Source of the DNA: Macrostomum hystrix
Lineage: Eukaryota > Platyhelminthes > Macrostomidae
Length of the DNA: 64,000 nt
Assembly: GCA_950097015.1 (NCBI GenBank)
Contig: CATNEN010000024.1
Coordinates: 6,028,001-6,092,000 of the forward strand
Direction: 5' to 3'
The notes below the pieces were generated by a model, which saw nothing but the letters and a program-made list of their open reading frames with translations, had not been told where the DNA came from and made no database searches. The position numbers and the translations under genes are program-made. Numbering within the stretch: the stretch's first letter is position 1; the number at the start of each line of letters is the position of its first letter. Shown here in pieces: positions 50,301 through 57,088 of this stretch.

Positions 50301-53300
50301 GCGACTCTAGAGTCTACTCTCGTTGGTAGGGAGTCTACTCTAGTTTGCAGGGAGTCTACTCTAGTTTGCAGAGAGTCTACTCTAGTTTGTAGGGAGTCTA
50401 CTCTAGTTTGCAGGGAGTCTACTCTAGTTTGCAGGGAGTCTACTCTAGTTTGCAGGGAGTCTACTCTAGTTTGCAGGGAGTCCACTCTAGTTTGCAGGGA
50501 GTCTACTCAACCCGGAAAATCGCTGCAAATCCCCAACAGAAAGTTCATCTCACCGCCAGCGCAGCGCCGATGTCGACGGCTCCCTGAAGCCGAATCTCGC
50601 ATGCCGACAGGTTCAGACGGCGCAGCTGGCAGCCGCTGCCCAGCGCCGCTCCGATCAGCTGACAGCCTTGACTGCCCAGCCGACTGGAGCTGATGTCCAG
50701 CTCCCTGAGGCTCGACAGCTGGTTGAAAGTGGATAGATAATCAATCCGCAAATATATATACTTGTATGAGGTTGTAGCCTAGTGGTTAAGGCGTCGGACT
50801 CACGACTTGAAGGTCGGGGGTTCGATTCCCGACTCCACTGGAACAATTTGCGTCCTTTAGCAAGACACTTAACTCTGCATTGCTTCAGTTCACCCAGCTG
50901 TTAAATGGGTACCAGCATCAGCTGGGATAATTGAAGGTGGGTGTGGCGTCCCCCCAGTCCGTGGACTGAACAGCTGTACGCAGCCTTCAGATGCGCCGCG
51001 CATTAGCTGCGGCTGTGCTGTCGGCTGCACATCTGACCCAATTGAGGCAGGTGTAATAAAAAAAAATATATATATATATATATTGCGCGAAAATATGTGG
51101 GCAACGAATAGCTGGTCAGTGGGAGGCCGTTAATTGGAGGCCGTGAATGAATGCTGTGAATGGGCGACCGTGAATGAATGCTGTGAATGGGCGACCGTGA
51201 ATGAATGCTGTGAATGGGCGACCGTGAATGAATGCTGTGAATGGGCGACCGTGAATGAATGCTGTGAATGGGCGACCGTGAATGAATGCTGTGAATGGGC
51301 GACCGTGAATGAATGCTGTGAATGGGCGACCGTGAATGAATGCTGTGAATGGGCGACCGTGAATGAATGCTGTGAATGGGCGACCGTGAATGAATGCTGT
51401 GAATGGGCGACCGTGAATGAATGCTGTGAATGGGCGACCGTGAATGAATGCTGTGAATGGCACGCCGTGACTTGGAGGCCGTGAAGGTGACGCTGTGACT
51501 TGGAGGCCGTGAAGGTGACGCTGTGAGTTAGAGGCCGTGACAGGGAGGCCGTGACTGGGAGGCCGTGACTGGGAGGCCGTGATGGGAGCCTGAGAGTGGG
51601 AGGGTGTGAATGGCAGACGGCCTATCACAGACCTGCATCAGCCTGACCAGCTGCTGAGCGTCCTTCTCGCCGAAGTCGTTGCCAGCCAGATTGAGCGTGG
51701 CCAAGGCGACGAAGCTGGTGCAGCCCTCGGCCAGGTTGACCAGCGCTCTGCTGTCTAGCCGGTTTAAGCTGAGGTCCTTCAGGTAAAAATCGGATGCCAG
51801 TTCCAGCTCTATTTTTTAGAGTTTTTTAGGAATACAGTAGGGAGGCTACAAAAGAGGTTGTAGCCTAGTGGTTAGAGCGTCGGACTCACAGCTTGAAGGT
51901 CGGGGGGGGGTTCGATTCCCGACTCCACTGGAACAATTTGTGTCCTTTAGCAAGACACTTAACTCTGCATTGCTTCAGTTCTCCCAGCTGTTAAATGGGT
52001 ACCAGCATCAGCTAGGATAATTGAGGGTGGGTGTGGCATCCCCCCAGTCCATGGACTGAACAGCCGTACGCAGCCTTCAGATGCGCCGCGCAATAGCTGC
52101 GGCTGTGCTGTCGGCTGCACACCTGACCCAATTGGGACAGGTGTAGTCAATTATTATAGGAATACAAAACTATTTAAGCAGTTCCAGTACTTTAATCTCT
52201 CATAAAAGTCTCACATAAGAGACTCACCAAAGTTGTCAGGTGGGCCAGTTCGCTGGCTGCCGTGACCAGAGCGTCTATGGCCAAAACTGTCAGCACGTGA
52301 CCGGACAGGATGATCTCACGCACGTTCTCCTTGCGCTTCGTAACATACATGGATGATGATGGGATTAAACGAGGAATTAAATTAGGTATAATGAGTTTTA
52401 GAAGTTGAAAGACCTCGGGGGGGTACTTCAAATACTTCACTGCCAACTTCACGATAGCTCCCAAACCGAATGAACGATTTTCGGGATTGTCAAAATTACC
52501 CGCCCTTTACGATCAACTAACTTTCAAAGCAGACAACGTCAGCATCATCGAGATATTCCAGCGACTCTTCTCGAAGACCCTCGCCCGGTGACAACTAACA
52601 TTGCTTTGTATAACACGGGACACTGAATGACCTGGAGGTAGCCACGGGACACTGAATGACCTGGAGGTAGCCACGGGACACTGAATGACCTGGAGGTAGC
52701 CAAGGGACACTGAATGACCTGGAGGTAGCCACGGGACACTGAATGACCTGGAGGTAGCCACGGGACACTGAATGACCTGGAGGTAGCCAAGGGACACTGA
52801 ATGACCTGGAGGTAGCCACGGGACACTGAATGACCTGGAGGTAGCCACGGGACACTGAATGACCTGAAGGTAGCCACGGGACACTGAATGACCTGGAGGT
52901 AGCCAAGGGACACTGAATGACCTGGAGGTAGCCACGGGACACTGAATGACCTGGAGGTAGCCACGGGACACTGAATGACCTGGAGGTAGCCACGGGACAC
53001 TGAATGACCTGGAGGTAGCCACGGGACACTGAATGACCTGGAGGTAGCCACGGGACACTGAATGACCTGGAGGTAGCCACGGGACACTGAATGACCTGGA
53101 GGTAGCCACGGGACACTGAATGACCTGGAGGTAGCCACGGGACACTGAATGACCTGGAGGTAGCTCTCACTCGCCCAGAAACTTACTGCCAAAGGCACGC
53201 ACGCGGCCACAACGTCGGCATCCCGCAGGCCCAGGCCGGTGACGGTGATCCTGCTGCCAGGACCAACCAGTTGGGCCCGTACCTGGCTCAACGCAGTCAC

Positions 53301-54143
53301 CCGCAGACGTCGGCATGCCCGAGTGTACAGGCGCCCCAAGCTGCTCGACAGCTCTTCAGCTCCGCTCTCGGCGCCATCTAGACTCCCTGAGCTGTCAGAC
53401 TCTCCGCGCTTCCCTCCCCTAGGCGTTGCCGTTGTCGTCGATGTGCCCGACCTCGCTTTCCAGGCGTCCTCCAGATCAGTGTCCGTGTCTGAGGAGGACT
53501 CGACTAGCGTCGCTGCTGCCGCCGCAGTCGCCGCTGTTGTGGCAGCCCGGTTGTCCTGCGCATTCCTGACCAGCCCGCCCCCAACTCGGCGGCCGTCCTC
53601 TGCCATGGAACCCTGCTGCTGACGTCGCTCTTGTCGATGGCGCCATCGTCTGCGCCGTCGTCGACGTCGGTCGGCATCGGCCCCTGCGTCACCTCCGCCG
53701 GCCTGGGCCTCCTGCCACTCGGCCAGCTCGCGCCGGAATTGCTCAACCGCCTCCTCAGCCTGGCCCTTGCTGCCGGGTGAAAACCAGGTGAAAAAAATCA
53801 CTGTAAATGCAGAAACAACGGCTAGAGTCTTATACTCATTGGAAATCCCAATGCGACAGGTGAAATTCTGAGAAATCCCAATGCGACAGGTGAAGTTCTG
53901 AGAAATCCAAATGTGACAGATGGAATTCTGAGAAATCCCAATGTGACACAATACTGTAAAGAAATCACAACGCGACTGACAAAGCCTTTTGCAGATATCC
54001 ACAAGCCAAGATACTTTTAGCAAAGAATTATTTTTAAATTACAAGCTTCTGTGCTCCGTCAAAGCTTGTCAGAATTCTGCTTACCGTCTTTTAGTCTTGA
54101 CCAGTTGAGTGCCGCCAAGCGTTGACTCCTCTTTAAAGCTCAT
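32251..54143 (-). CDS. Ribonuclease-inhibitor-type leucine-rich-repeat protein, multi-exon gene (overall span)
   Basis: I assembled the gene from exons with GT-AG borders: 54143-54085, 53769-53187, 52579-52522, 52329-52228, 51776-51633, 50718-50554, 49513-49319, 49227-49132, 49043-48622, 46380-45687, 36856-36494, 32335-32251, perhaps continuing to 31996. From 52329 to 32251 every junction keeps phase; the 53187/52579 junction is off by one base in my reading. The protein (about 990 residues or more) has an Ala/Arg-rich disordered N-terminal part, a helical cap (LYTRACRRLRVTALS), about ten LRRs with LxxLxLSxN cores, then long Ser/Arg/Gln-rich disorder. The cap and RNI-type repeats recall LRRC74, PPP1R37 or TONSL C-terminal LRRs, but I cannot assign an orthologue. 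LRRs of this type bind proteins; no enzyme activity is seen. Introns range from 88 bp to about 8.8 kb. Confidence 0.72.
32651..33213. repeat. Imperfect inverted repeat (fold-back element)
   Basis: The left arm 32651-32758 and right arm 33067-33213 are reverse complements with internal indels. Shared landmarks are attgcttttgtcag, aagtcgagaat, cactgcagtagcagcc, ccatagacaaaaa and agtagagaattcc. The right arm holds about 40 extra bases. The spacer of about 310 bp has no gene. It lies in intron 11 of the LRR gene. A fold-back or MITE-like element is likely. Confidence 0.75.
33220..34029. other. Intronic DNA without features
   Basis: AT-rich, within intron 11 of the LRR gene. No exon, RNA gene or repeat is recognised. 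Confidence 0.4.
34030..34735. repeat. Polypurine 32-bp minisatellite
   Basis: About 20 copies of a purine-only or nearly purine-only unit, gagagaatctgagagatagg plus gaagagaatggc, with shorter deletion variants. The plus strand is almost pure A/G over about 650 bp. It lies in intron 11 of the LRR gene. Confidence 0.92.
34736..36030. other. Intronic DNA with a decayed repeat
   Basis: No gene is supported. 35460-35760 shows a degenerate series of gggattt/ggactttgg words, probably an old minisatellite. The open frames of 71-83 codons have no support. Confidence 0.4.
36031..36425. repeat. Two adjacent minisatellites (19 bp and 24 bp)
   Basis: 36035-36271 holds about 12 copies of gtgacccgaaactcaggtc. 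It passes directly into 36272-36425, about 6 copies of tggggtcaggtctttgctag plus aaac. Both units share ggtcaggt/actcaggtc words, so one may have arisen from the other. They begin about 70 bp below the exon at 36494. Confidence 0.9.
36494..36856 (-). CDS. LRR gene exon 11 (polyQ, basic region)
   Basis: 363 nt (121 codons), phase 0 at both ends, acceptor CATTTTTAG/TCA, donor CGAAAG/GTGCGT. It encodes a short polyGln tract, then VKQFFLDSIRPRAKSENAQ, TMTRPKPRG and a Pro/Arg/His-rich part. The link to exon 10 spans an 8.8-kb intron and rests on matching phase and similar composition, so it is less certain than the LRR exons; it could belong to a neighbouring minus-strand gene. Confidence 0.6.
36895..37208. 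repeat. 20-bp minisatellite
   Basis: About 15 copies of tctgatatccaactgccatt with variants (caaatgccacc, ggcacc). A minus-strand open frame of 83 codons exists only because of the periodicity. It lies at the 3' end of intron 10, about 40 bp upstream of exon 11. Confidence 0.92.
37209..37970. other. Intronic DNA without recognised genes
   Basis: Contains a plus-strand open frame (37503-38279) of hydrophobic composition that runs into the SINE at 37971. It shows no domain, and its 3' half is SINE-derived, so I do not call a gene. Confidence 0.4.
37971..38360 (+). mobile_element. tRNA-derived SINE, family 2, copy A
   Basis: The head resembles a type-II tRNA gene: tgagtggcagagcggttaac as A box and gagctcgattccac as B box. 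It is followed by a body with ggggcgcagccgcggagaga and a 3' part with ctagtgtcacacaatggtgt, ending in a (tta)n tail. A second, diverged copy lies on the other strand at 59799-60092, which confirms an interspersed family. It sits in intron 10, antisense to the gene. Confidence 0.75.
38361..39030. other. Intronic DNA without features
   Basis: AT-rich, no gene or RNA recognised. The last 100 bases grade into the cccaatcc-type repeat that follows. Confidence 0.4.
39031..39330. repeat. 37-bp minisatellite
   Basis: About 7-8 copies of ctcgatcccagatcccacct plus tatcccaatatccagat, with decayed copies on both sides (about 38930-39480). In intron 10 of the LRR gene. Confidence 0.9.
39331..40640. other. 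Intronic DNA with a possible alternative first exon
   Basis: On the minus strand, ATG CAG at 39644-39639 is followed by a strong donor (GTAAGG) and preceded by a pyrimidine-rich segment. It is in phase 0, as exon 11 requires, so it could be an alternative start encoding only Met-Gln. Otherwise no feature is recognised; open frames here lack support. Confidence 0.25.
40641..41515. repeat. 20-bp / 39-bp minisatellite
   Basis: Built on gggagatcaggagagagtct. The left part has a double unit with gaagtgccggggagagtct inserted; the right part is the plain 20-bp form with gattaggg variants. About 40 copies of the core. It is strongly purine-rich and lies in intron 10. Confidence 0.93.
41516..43164. 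other. Intronic DNA without features
   Basis: AT-rich; no exon, RNA gene or repeat recognised on either strand. The 60-codon open frame at 42950 is not supported. Confidence 0.45.
43165..43860. repeat. 20-bp minisatellite
   Basis: About 34 copies of agatcatgtgacttaggggt with systematic variants (cttgtgattt, ttaattat, cttgcgac). In intron 10 of the LRR gene. Confidence 0.93.
43861..44379. other. Intronic DNA without features
   Basis: AT-rich spacer between two minisatellites. Nothing is recognised apart from a short ggaaatggaaatgg stutter near 44334. Confidence 0.4.
44380..45480. repeat. 20/21-bp minisatellite with a decayed right half
   Basis: From 44380 to about 44945 there are about 27 clear copies of ccctggaaatccctagctaa (or gataa). 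From there to about 45480 the same unit is recognisable but increasingly mutated, as expected of an older edge. In intron 10, about 200 bp downstream of exon 10. Confidence 0.9.
45687..46380 (-). CDS. LRR gene exon 10 (Ser/Arg-rich disordered region)
   Basis: The acceptor ATTGTGAG/C supplies the single base needed to complete the Ser codon begun in exon 9. The donor is CGG/GTGAGT, leaving phase 0. The 231 codons are rich in Ser, Gln, Pro and Arg, with many SP/TP sites (TTPLSPTQS, AVSPTSPLEP), a run of six Arg followed by TKSEE, and an acidic end (EEGEYEIEDRR). This is typical of a disordered, phosphorylated scaffold tail. An alternative is a separate gene starting at the internal ATG at 46340, but the perfect phase match to exon 9 argues for one gene. 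Confidence 0.7.
46386..48310. other. Intron 9 of the LRR gene, mostly featureless
   Basis: No exon recognised between 46381 and 48621. Short open frames at 46570-47062 and 47334-47558 lack support. Composition is mixed, with a GC-richer part at 46560-47060. Confidence 0.4.
48311..48487. mobile_element. Putative MITE with 42-bp terminal inverted repeats
   Basis: The left end 48311-48352 (aagaatttcgatgagagaaa, cgcgtatcgtac, actgccctg) matches the reverse complement of 48446-48487 (cagaatttcaatgagaaaaa, cgcgtataatac, actgccctg). A small internal hairpin tactactgcc/ggcagtagta abuts the right arm. About 93 bp lie between the arms, with no coding capacity. No clear target duplication was found. 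In intron 9 of the LRR gene. Confidence 0.6.
48622..49043 (-). CDS. LRR gene exon 9 (end of LRRs, helical/disordered region)
   Basis: Acceptor GAGCAG/AAT, donor ATCAG/GTGAGA, 422 nt, leaving phase 2. It reads NVSITYHTLAAALPAVRPDL as the C-terminal cap, then a Leu/Gln/Ala-rich helical part, and closes with an acidic stretch and DFAKVNWASI. KVNW fits the loose (R/K)Vx(F/W) pattern of protein phosphatase 1 docking sites; this is suggestive only. Confidence 0.75.
49132..49227 (-). CDS. LRR gene exon 8
   Basis: 32 codons, phase 0 at both ends, acceptor TCGAAG/CTG, donor ATGAAG/GTTGGC. It completes the repeat begun in exon 7 (LDQNSFTAQGAEEILGML) and starts the last one (ALKLLDMK). The flanking introns are only 91 and 88 bp, and neither holds a tandem repeat. 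Confidence 0.78.
49319..49513 (-). CDS. LRR gene exon 7
   Basis: 65 codons, phase 0 at both ends, acceptor TTGGCCAG/ACG, donor TTT/GTGAGT. Cores LQWLDVSLNGFADAGTAAL, LTTLNLSSNRIFLEGAKAI and the beginning of a third (LQELF) that is completed by exon 8 (LDQNSFTAQG), strong support for the splice. Confidence 0.8.
49545..50510. repeat. 21-bp minisatellite with higher-order structure
   Basis: About 44 copies of gtttgtagggagtctactct plus a. A distinctive block, caagtctactcaaactttta followed by gcgactctagagtctac, recurs near 49577, 49827, 50031 and 50280, dividing the array into superunits of roughly 205-250 bp. It fills nearly all of intron 6 of the LRR gene. Confidence 0.94.
50554..50718 (-). CDS. 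LRR gene exon 6
   Basis: 55 codons, phase 0 at both ends, acceptor CAACCAG/CTG, donor GCG/GTGAGA. It contains LSSLRELDISSSRLGSQG and LRRLNLSACEIRLQGAVD, two repeats of about 28-29 residues. Confidence 0.78.
50768..51083 (+). mobile_element. tRNA-derived SINE, family 1, copy 1
   Basis: The tRNA-like head has A box (tagcctagtggttaaggcg) and B box (ggttcgattcccgactc). It is followed by a core ctttagcaagacacttaact and cagctgttaaatgggtacca, a 3' part cagatgcgccgcgcattagc, and an A-rich tail that becomes (ta)n. It matches the element at 51854 closely. The core resembles conserved central domains of SINEs found across bilaterians (from memory). In intron 5, antisense to the LRR gene. Confidence 0.88.
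51125..51600. repeat. 27-bp minisatellite and related degenerate repeat
   Basis: 51125-51460 holds about 12 near-perfect copies of gtgaatgaatgctgtgaatg plus ggcgacc. 51460-51600 continues with shorter gtgacttggaggcc-type units. Long open frames on both strands reflect the 27-bp (nine-codon) period. In intron 5 of the LRR gene, ending about 30 bp from exon 5. Confidence 0.92.
51633..51776 (-). CDS. LRR gene exon 5
   Basis: 48 codons, phase 0 at both ends, acceptor CTGAAG/GAC, donor CAG/GTCTGT. It begins DLSLNRLDSRALVNLAEG and holds a second core, LATLNLAGNDFGEKDAQQL: two successive repeats with canonical Leu/Asn positions. Confidence 0.75.
51854..52158 (+). mobile_element. tRNA-derived SINE, family 1, copy 2
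   Basis: Same head, core and 3' part as the copy at 50768, with a longer G run before the B box and a few substitutions. The tail is short (tcaattattatagg). In intron 4, antisense to the LRR gene. Confidence 0.87.
52228..52329 (-). CDS. LRR gene exon 4
   Basis: Exactly 34 codons between CAAG/GAG and TTG/GTGAGT, phase 0 at both ends. It contains an RNI-type LRR core (VREIILSGHVLTVLAIDAL) followed by an Ala-rich helix ending ELAHLTTL. Confidence 0.7.
52522..52579 (-). CDS. LRR gene exon 3 (short)
   Basis: Reads VFEKSRWNISMMLTLSALK and ends AAA/GTTAGT in phase 0, which joins exon 4 (ENVREIILSG) in frame and gives a normal LRR spacing. The acceptor I favour (GGGCGAG/G) leaves one extra base relative to the phase-0 end of exon 2. 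Either a border is slightly wrong, a micro-exon is missing, or there is a sequence error here. Confidence 0.5.
52612..53165. repeat. 29-bp minisatellite
   Basis: About 19 copies of acgggacactgaatgacctg plus gaggtagcc, with few variants (aaggga; gaaggtagcc). It begins just inside the donor of exon 2 and fills intron 2. Because 29 is not a multiple of three, the open frames through it cycle through all three registers; they are not genes. Confidence 0.95.
53187..53769 (-). CDS. LRR gene exon 2 (disordered region and LRR cap)
   Basis: The acceptor is a pyrimidine-rich stretch ending cggcag; the donor is GCA/GTAAGT. The 583 nt encode a helical KGQAEEAVEQFRRELAEWQ segment, a block of eight consecutive Arg, an Ala/Thr-rich stretch, an acidic SSSDTDTDLED patch, and then the helix LGRLYTRACRRLRV leading into the first LRR-like segment ending in AACVPLA. 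GC is far above the flanking intron. Frames continuing beyond the donor into the 29-bp minisatellite are read-through of the intron, not protein. Confidence 0.7.
53835..53965. repeat. 30-bp minisatellite, about 4 copies
   Basis: Units of aaatcccaatgcgacaggtg plus aaattctgag, decaying to the right. In intron 1 of the LRR gene. Confidence 0.85.
54085..54143 (-). CDS. LRR gene exon 1 (start codon)
   Basis: ATG at 54143, reading MSFKEESTLGGTQLVKTKR, followed by a donor AGACG/GTAAGC at 54085. It ends in phase 2, which fits the acceptor at 53769 exactly (CG+C = Arg). The start is chosen because upstream DNA is AT-rich with no open frame and the spliced frame continues into exon 2. The promoter must lie in 54144-54850, where I see no clear TATA box. 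Confidence 0.65.
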
Positions 54144-54850
54144 TTTGTTGCAAAATGTCTTCTTTTAGTAAGTTAAAATTCGCTTCTCTAACAATTTATT
54201 GATTATGTTTGCTGTTTTCACGATTTTATAAGATTTTTAACCTAAGAGTTGCTAAGGTGTGCAATGTGCAGTTGAGTTGAGTTCAGCTCACCAGTACACC
54301 CGCCTCCTTATTCCTGTCGCATTGTTGGTCCCGGATGTGTGGGAACAGGAAATTGAGCCAATTCAATGATAAAATAGTGTCCCACCTCTTAAATGACTTT
54401 GAGCATGCGAAAGAGCATAAATTTCCGGGATCCACCTTTGCAGGCGCATCCCAACTCTTCAGGGATTATTATCCCATCCGTTCTGAAGTTTGCAGTGGTG
54501 CACTTTAACAACACCTTTGATTCATTGAACTATTTAAGCAAGCTATATTATCATTTAGAAAAGGCCAGCAATATAGTTCCAACTTGGAGTTTAAATACTT
54601 TTTTAGTTCATAAATTATAATTTTAACTAAAATGTGAGAATGTGAGATTCGACGCATTAAAAAAGGAAGACATGAGTGATCACTAAGTATCACCAACAAG
54701 AAACTATACAGTACGAGTAAGTAGTGCACTTTAGGATTTTAACATGATTAAAACATGAAAGTTCGCGTACCGCCAAAGCGATGTGCTCAATTTCTAAGTG
54801 AGAAATCTTTGGTTTGCTTGTGATCCCTGACTAAAGCACTTAGCACTTTG
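54144..54850. other. Upstream region of the LRR gene
   Basis: AT-rich, with no gene recognised on either strand. It should contain the promoter of the minus-strand LRR gene, but no clear core element is seen. Confidence 0.35.
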
Positions 54851-54852
54851 TT

Positions 54853-55630
54853 TGAGCCCCTGAAGGAGTGGGAAGGGTTGGCGATGGAGCCCCTGAAGGA
54901 GTGGGAAGGGTTGGCGATGGAGCCCCTGAAGGAGTGGGAAGGGTAGGCGATGGAGCCCCTGAAGGAGCGGGAAGGGTTGGCGAGGGAGCCGCTAAAGGAG
55001 CGGGAAGGGTTGGCGATGGAGCCCCTGAGGGAGCGGGAAGGTTACGCGATGGAGCCCCTGAAGGAGCGGGAAGGGTAGGCGATGGAGCCCCTGAAGGAGC
55101 GGGAAGGGTTGGCGATGGAGCCCCTGAAGGAGCGGGAAGGGTAGGCGATGGAGCCCCTGAAGGAGCGGGAAGGGTAGGCGATGGAGCCCCTGAAGGAGTG
55201 CGAAGGGTAGGCGATGGAGCCCCTGAAGGAGCGGGAAGGGTAGGCGATGGAGCCCCTGAAGGAGCGGGAAGGGTTGGCGATGGAGCCCCTGAAGGAGCGG
55301 GAAGGGTTGGCGATGGAGCCCCTGAAGGAGCGGGAAGGGTAGGCGATGGAGCCCCTGAAGGAGTGCGAAGGGTAGGCGATGGAGCCACTGAAGGAGCGGG
55401 AAGGGTAGGCGATGGAGCCCCAGAAGGAGCGGGAAGGGTAGGCGATGGAGCCCCTGAAGGAGCGGGAAGGGTAGGCGATGGAGCCCCTGAAGGAGTGCGA
55501 AGGGTAGGCGATGGAGCCCCTGAAGGAGCGGGAAGGGTAGGCGATGGAGCCCCTGAAGGAGTGCGAAGGGTAGGCGATGGAGCCCCTGAAGGAGTGCGAA
55601 GGGTAGGCGATGGAGCCCCTGAAGAAAGGT
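54853..55630. repeat. 33-bp minisatellite (about 23 copies)
   Basis: Unit gcccctgaaggagcgggaag plus ggtaggcgatgga with gagtg/gagcg and ttggc/taggc variants. One frame on plus (Gly-Ala-Pro-Glu repeats) and two on minus (Ala-Pro-Ser repeats; Leu-rich repeats) stay open because 33 is a multiple of three. None has an ATG in good context followed by unique coding sequence, so it is listed as repeat DNA. It lies between the LRR gene start and the end of the pore-forming gene. Confidence 0.93.
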
Positions 55631-55812
55631 TAAGTAAAATAGTATTTTAAGAACTAGAATTTTTGTCAATAAACTTTCAGTTCAGGACAGCAACTGTCAG
55701 TAGCTGTGACATTTTGGATATTTCAATGGGCTAATTTTCAGTAAATTTTACTTTGTAAGCGTGGAGTAATAACAAATCTCAAAATCAGCAGCGGTCTCAG
55801 AGACCAAGTGAA

Positions 55813-56700
55813 TCAGTTGGCTGTCGTTGGCACAATCCTGACACGCTGAGACACTCCGAATCGCGTGTGAAAAGTGCCGGCCGTAATGAAAGCCACCTTG
55901 CTGGTGCCCTCCGGGTGTCGGAAGCCCAGGTTACGCTGGAACACCTGGCGCAGATTCGGTATAACAATGGGCAACAGGTAGCGATTGTCCTTACTGTACA
56001 GGCGGACCTTGATGCGGCCAGACAGGTAGGTGATGGCCGTGAACCTGGCCTTGAATTCATTCTCCTCGATCACAATCTCAGCCTCCACCTGCGAAGGCCG
56101 GCCGTCCCGGCTGCCCGGCACCCGAATCTCCGTGTTGATGGCCCAGGTGACCTCTGACTCAACGGATTTCTCCGACTCCTTCTCCATGCTGAACTCGGCG
56201 CTGAAGCCGGCGTTGAGCTCCAGGATGTCCTGCGGCAGCGCCAGTTTGAGGCCGAACTCCTGGTTGAGCACGAGGCCGCGAGTGACCCGATAGCAGCAGG
56301 TGGACTTCGTGGTCCGGCTGGTGTTGATCTGGTTGACGATGTCGTGCGGGCACTCGTTGGTATAGACTGTGCGGAACGCGCAGGAGCTGCTGGTGGTCGG
56401 GCGCAGGACCCGGCCCTGGGCGACCACGGTGACAGCGTCCGAGGCCAGGACATGGTCTGGATCGTCGCCGGCACCTCCTTGGTCGCCCCTGGCAGCCTCA
56501 GGTTCATAGTTGGGCACAGCGGTGACCACCTGCAGTTCGCGAGTGTCGATGTCGCGCCGCAGGTCGCCCCACGGCAAGCGACAGCCCAGCGCCTTCTCCA
56601 GGTCCTTGCGCTCGTTCTTCTCGTAGATGGCCTCGGCGAAGCGGTCCACAATGTCGTCCAGGTTGACGATCTGCTCCTTGAGGCCTGTCTCGTCCGTCAT
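55813..56700 (-). CDS. Aerolysin-superfamily (ETX/MTX2-like) beta-pore-forming protein
   Basis: An intronless frame of 295 codons from ATG 56700 to TGA 55813, GC-rich throughout. The N-terminal 110 residues are helical/acidic and unlike any lectin or receptor-binding domain I know. Residues about 110-235 show the aerolysin-type pore module: long amphipathic strands with alternating Ser/Thr and hydrophobic residues (VNQINTSRTTKST, YRVTRGLVLNQEF), a putative insertion loop at about 150-180 (LNAGFSAEFSMEKE), then strands EVTWAINTEIRVPG and FKARFTAITYLSGRIKVRLY. A Cys pair lies at 135-136. Family members oligomerise and insert a beta-barrel into membranes; in animals they serve in defence, feeding or endolysosomal biology. 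No signal peptide is seen, so release is unexplained. An acceptor-like CACCCATAG just before the ATG suggests a 5'UTR intron. Assignment is by pattern, without a database search. Confidence 0.7.
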   Translation of the reverse strand: MTDETGLKEQIVNLDDIVDRFAEAIYEKNERKDLEKALGCRLPWGDLRRDIDTRELQVVTAVPNYEPEAARGDQGGAGDDPDHVLASDAVTVVAQGRVLRPTTSSSCAFRTVYTNECPHDIVNQINTSRTTKSTCCYRVTRGLVLNQEFGLKLALPQDILELNAGFSAEFSMEKESEKSVESEVTWAINTEIRVPGSRDGRPSQVEAEIVIEENEFKARFTAITYLSGRIKVRLYSKDNRYLLPIVIPNLRQVFQRNLGFRHPEGTSKVAFITAGTFHTRFGVSQRVRIVPTTAN

Positions 56701-56770
56701 TACCGGCTATGGGTGAAAGTGGAGAGTGAAACGACAATTCGGTAGCAAACACAGGCAGCACTGAGCTCAT

Positions 56771-57085
56771 GGGTGTTAATAAACTCCTCTTATTTCTCTG
56801 GTCTCCTATTTTGTCGTCTCTATTGATCGATTTATTGCCCCCTCAACTATACTCAAATCTATGCTCAAATCTTCCCTAGCCGAAAGCCCATTGAGGGGCA
56901 CTTGAAAGGAAGCAGAAAAGCTTTATCTGAGCACAGATCTGGGTCTAAAGCAAAAGCAATCATAATATTCGCATGCAGTGAAGACCTTTCAATGCAGCGT
57001 GCATTGCTGTTGCCTGGGTATTAACCCGTATTCCCCAACCATTCACTGGGATTTCTTTTGTCCGGCGAAAACTCATTTATTACTG
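56771..57085. other. Upstream region of the pore-forming gene
   Basis: No gene recognised. It should hold the promoter and any 5'UTR exon of the minus-strand gene ending at 55813. Confidence 0.35.
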
Positions 57086-57088
57086 GGC

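Noticed and set aside
50768..50850. A functional tRNA gene
   Set aside because: The tRNA-like head is followed by the SINE body shared with other copies, and the same head occurs in diverged copies, so it is a SINE, not a tRNA gene.
51116..51628. Repeat frames such as PFTAFIHGR (minus) and NECCEWATV (plus)
   Set aside because: Products of a 27-bp intronic minisatellite, with no unique flanking coding sequence.
52513..54023. Frames of 190-490 codons through the 29-bp repeat
   Set aside because: Only 53769-53187 is exon. The rest reads through a donor site into an intronic minisatellite that is open in every register.
55813..56770. Other frames over the pore-forming gene (Arg/Pro/Ser-rich)
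   Set aside because: Typical GC-rich shadow frames; only the 295-codon minus frame has a coherent fold pattern.
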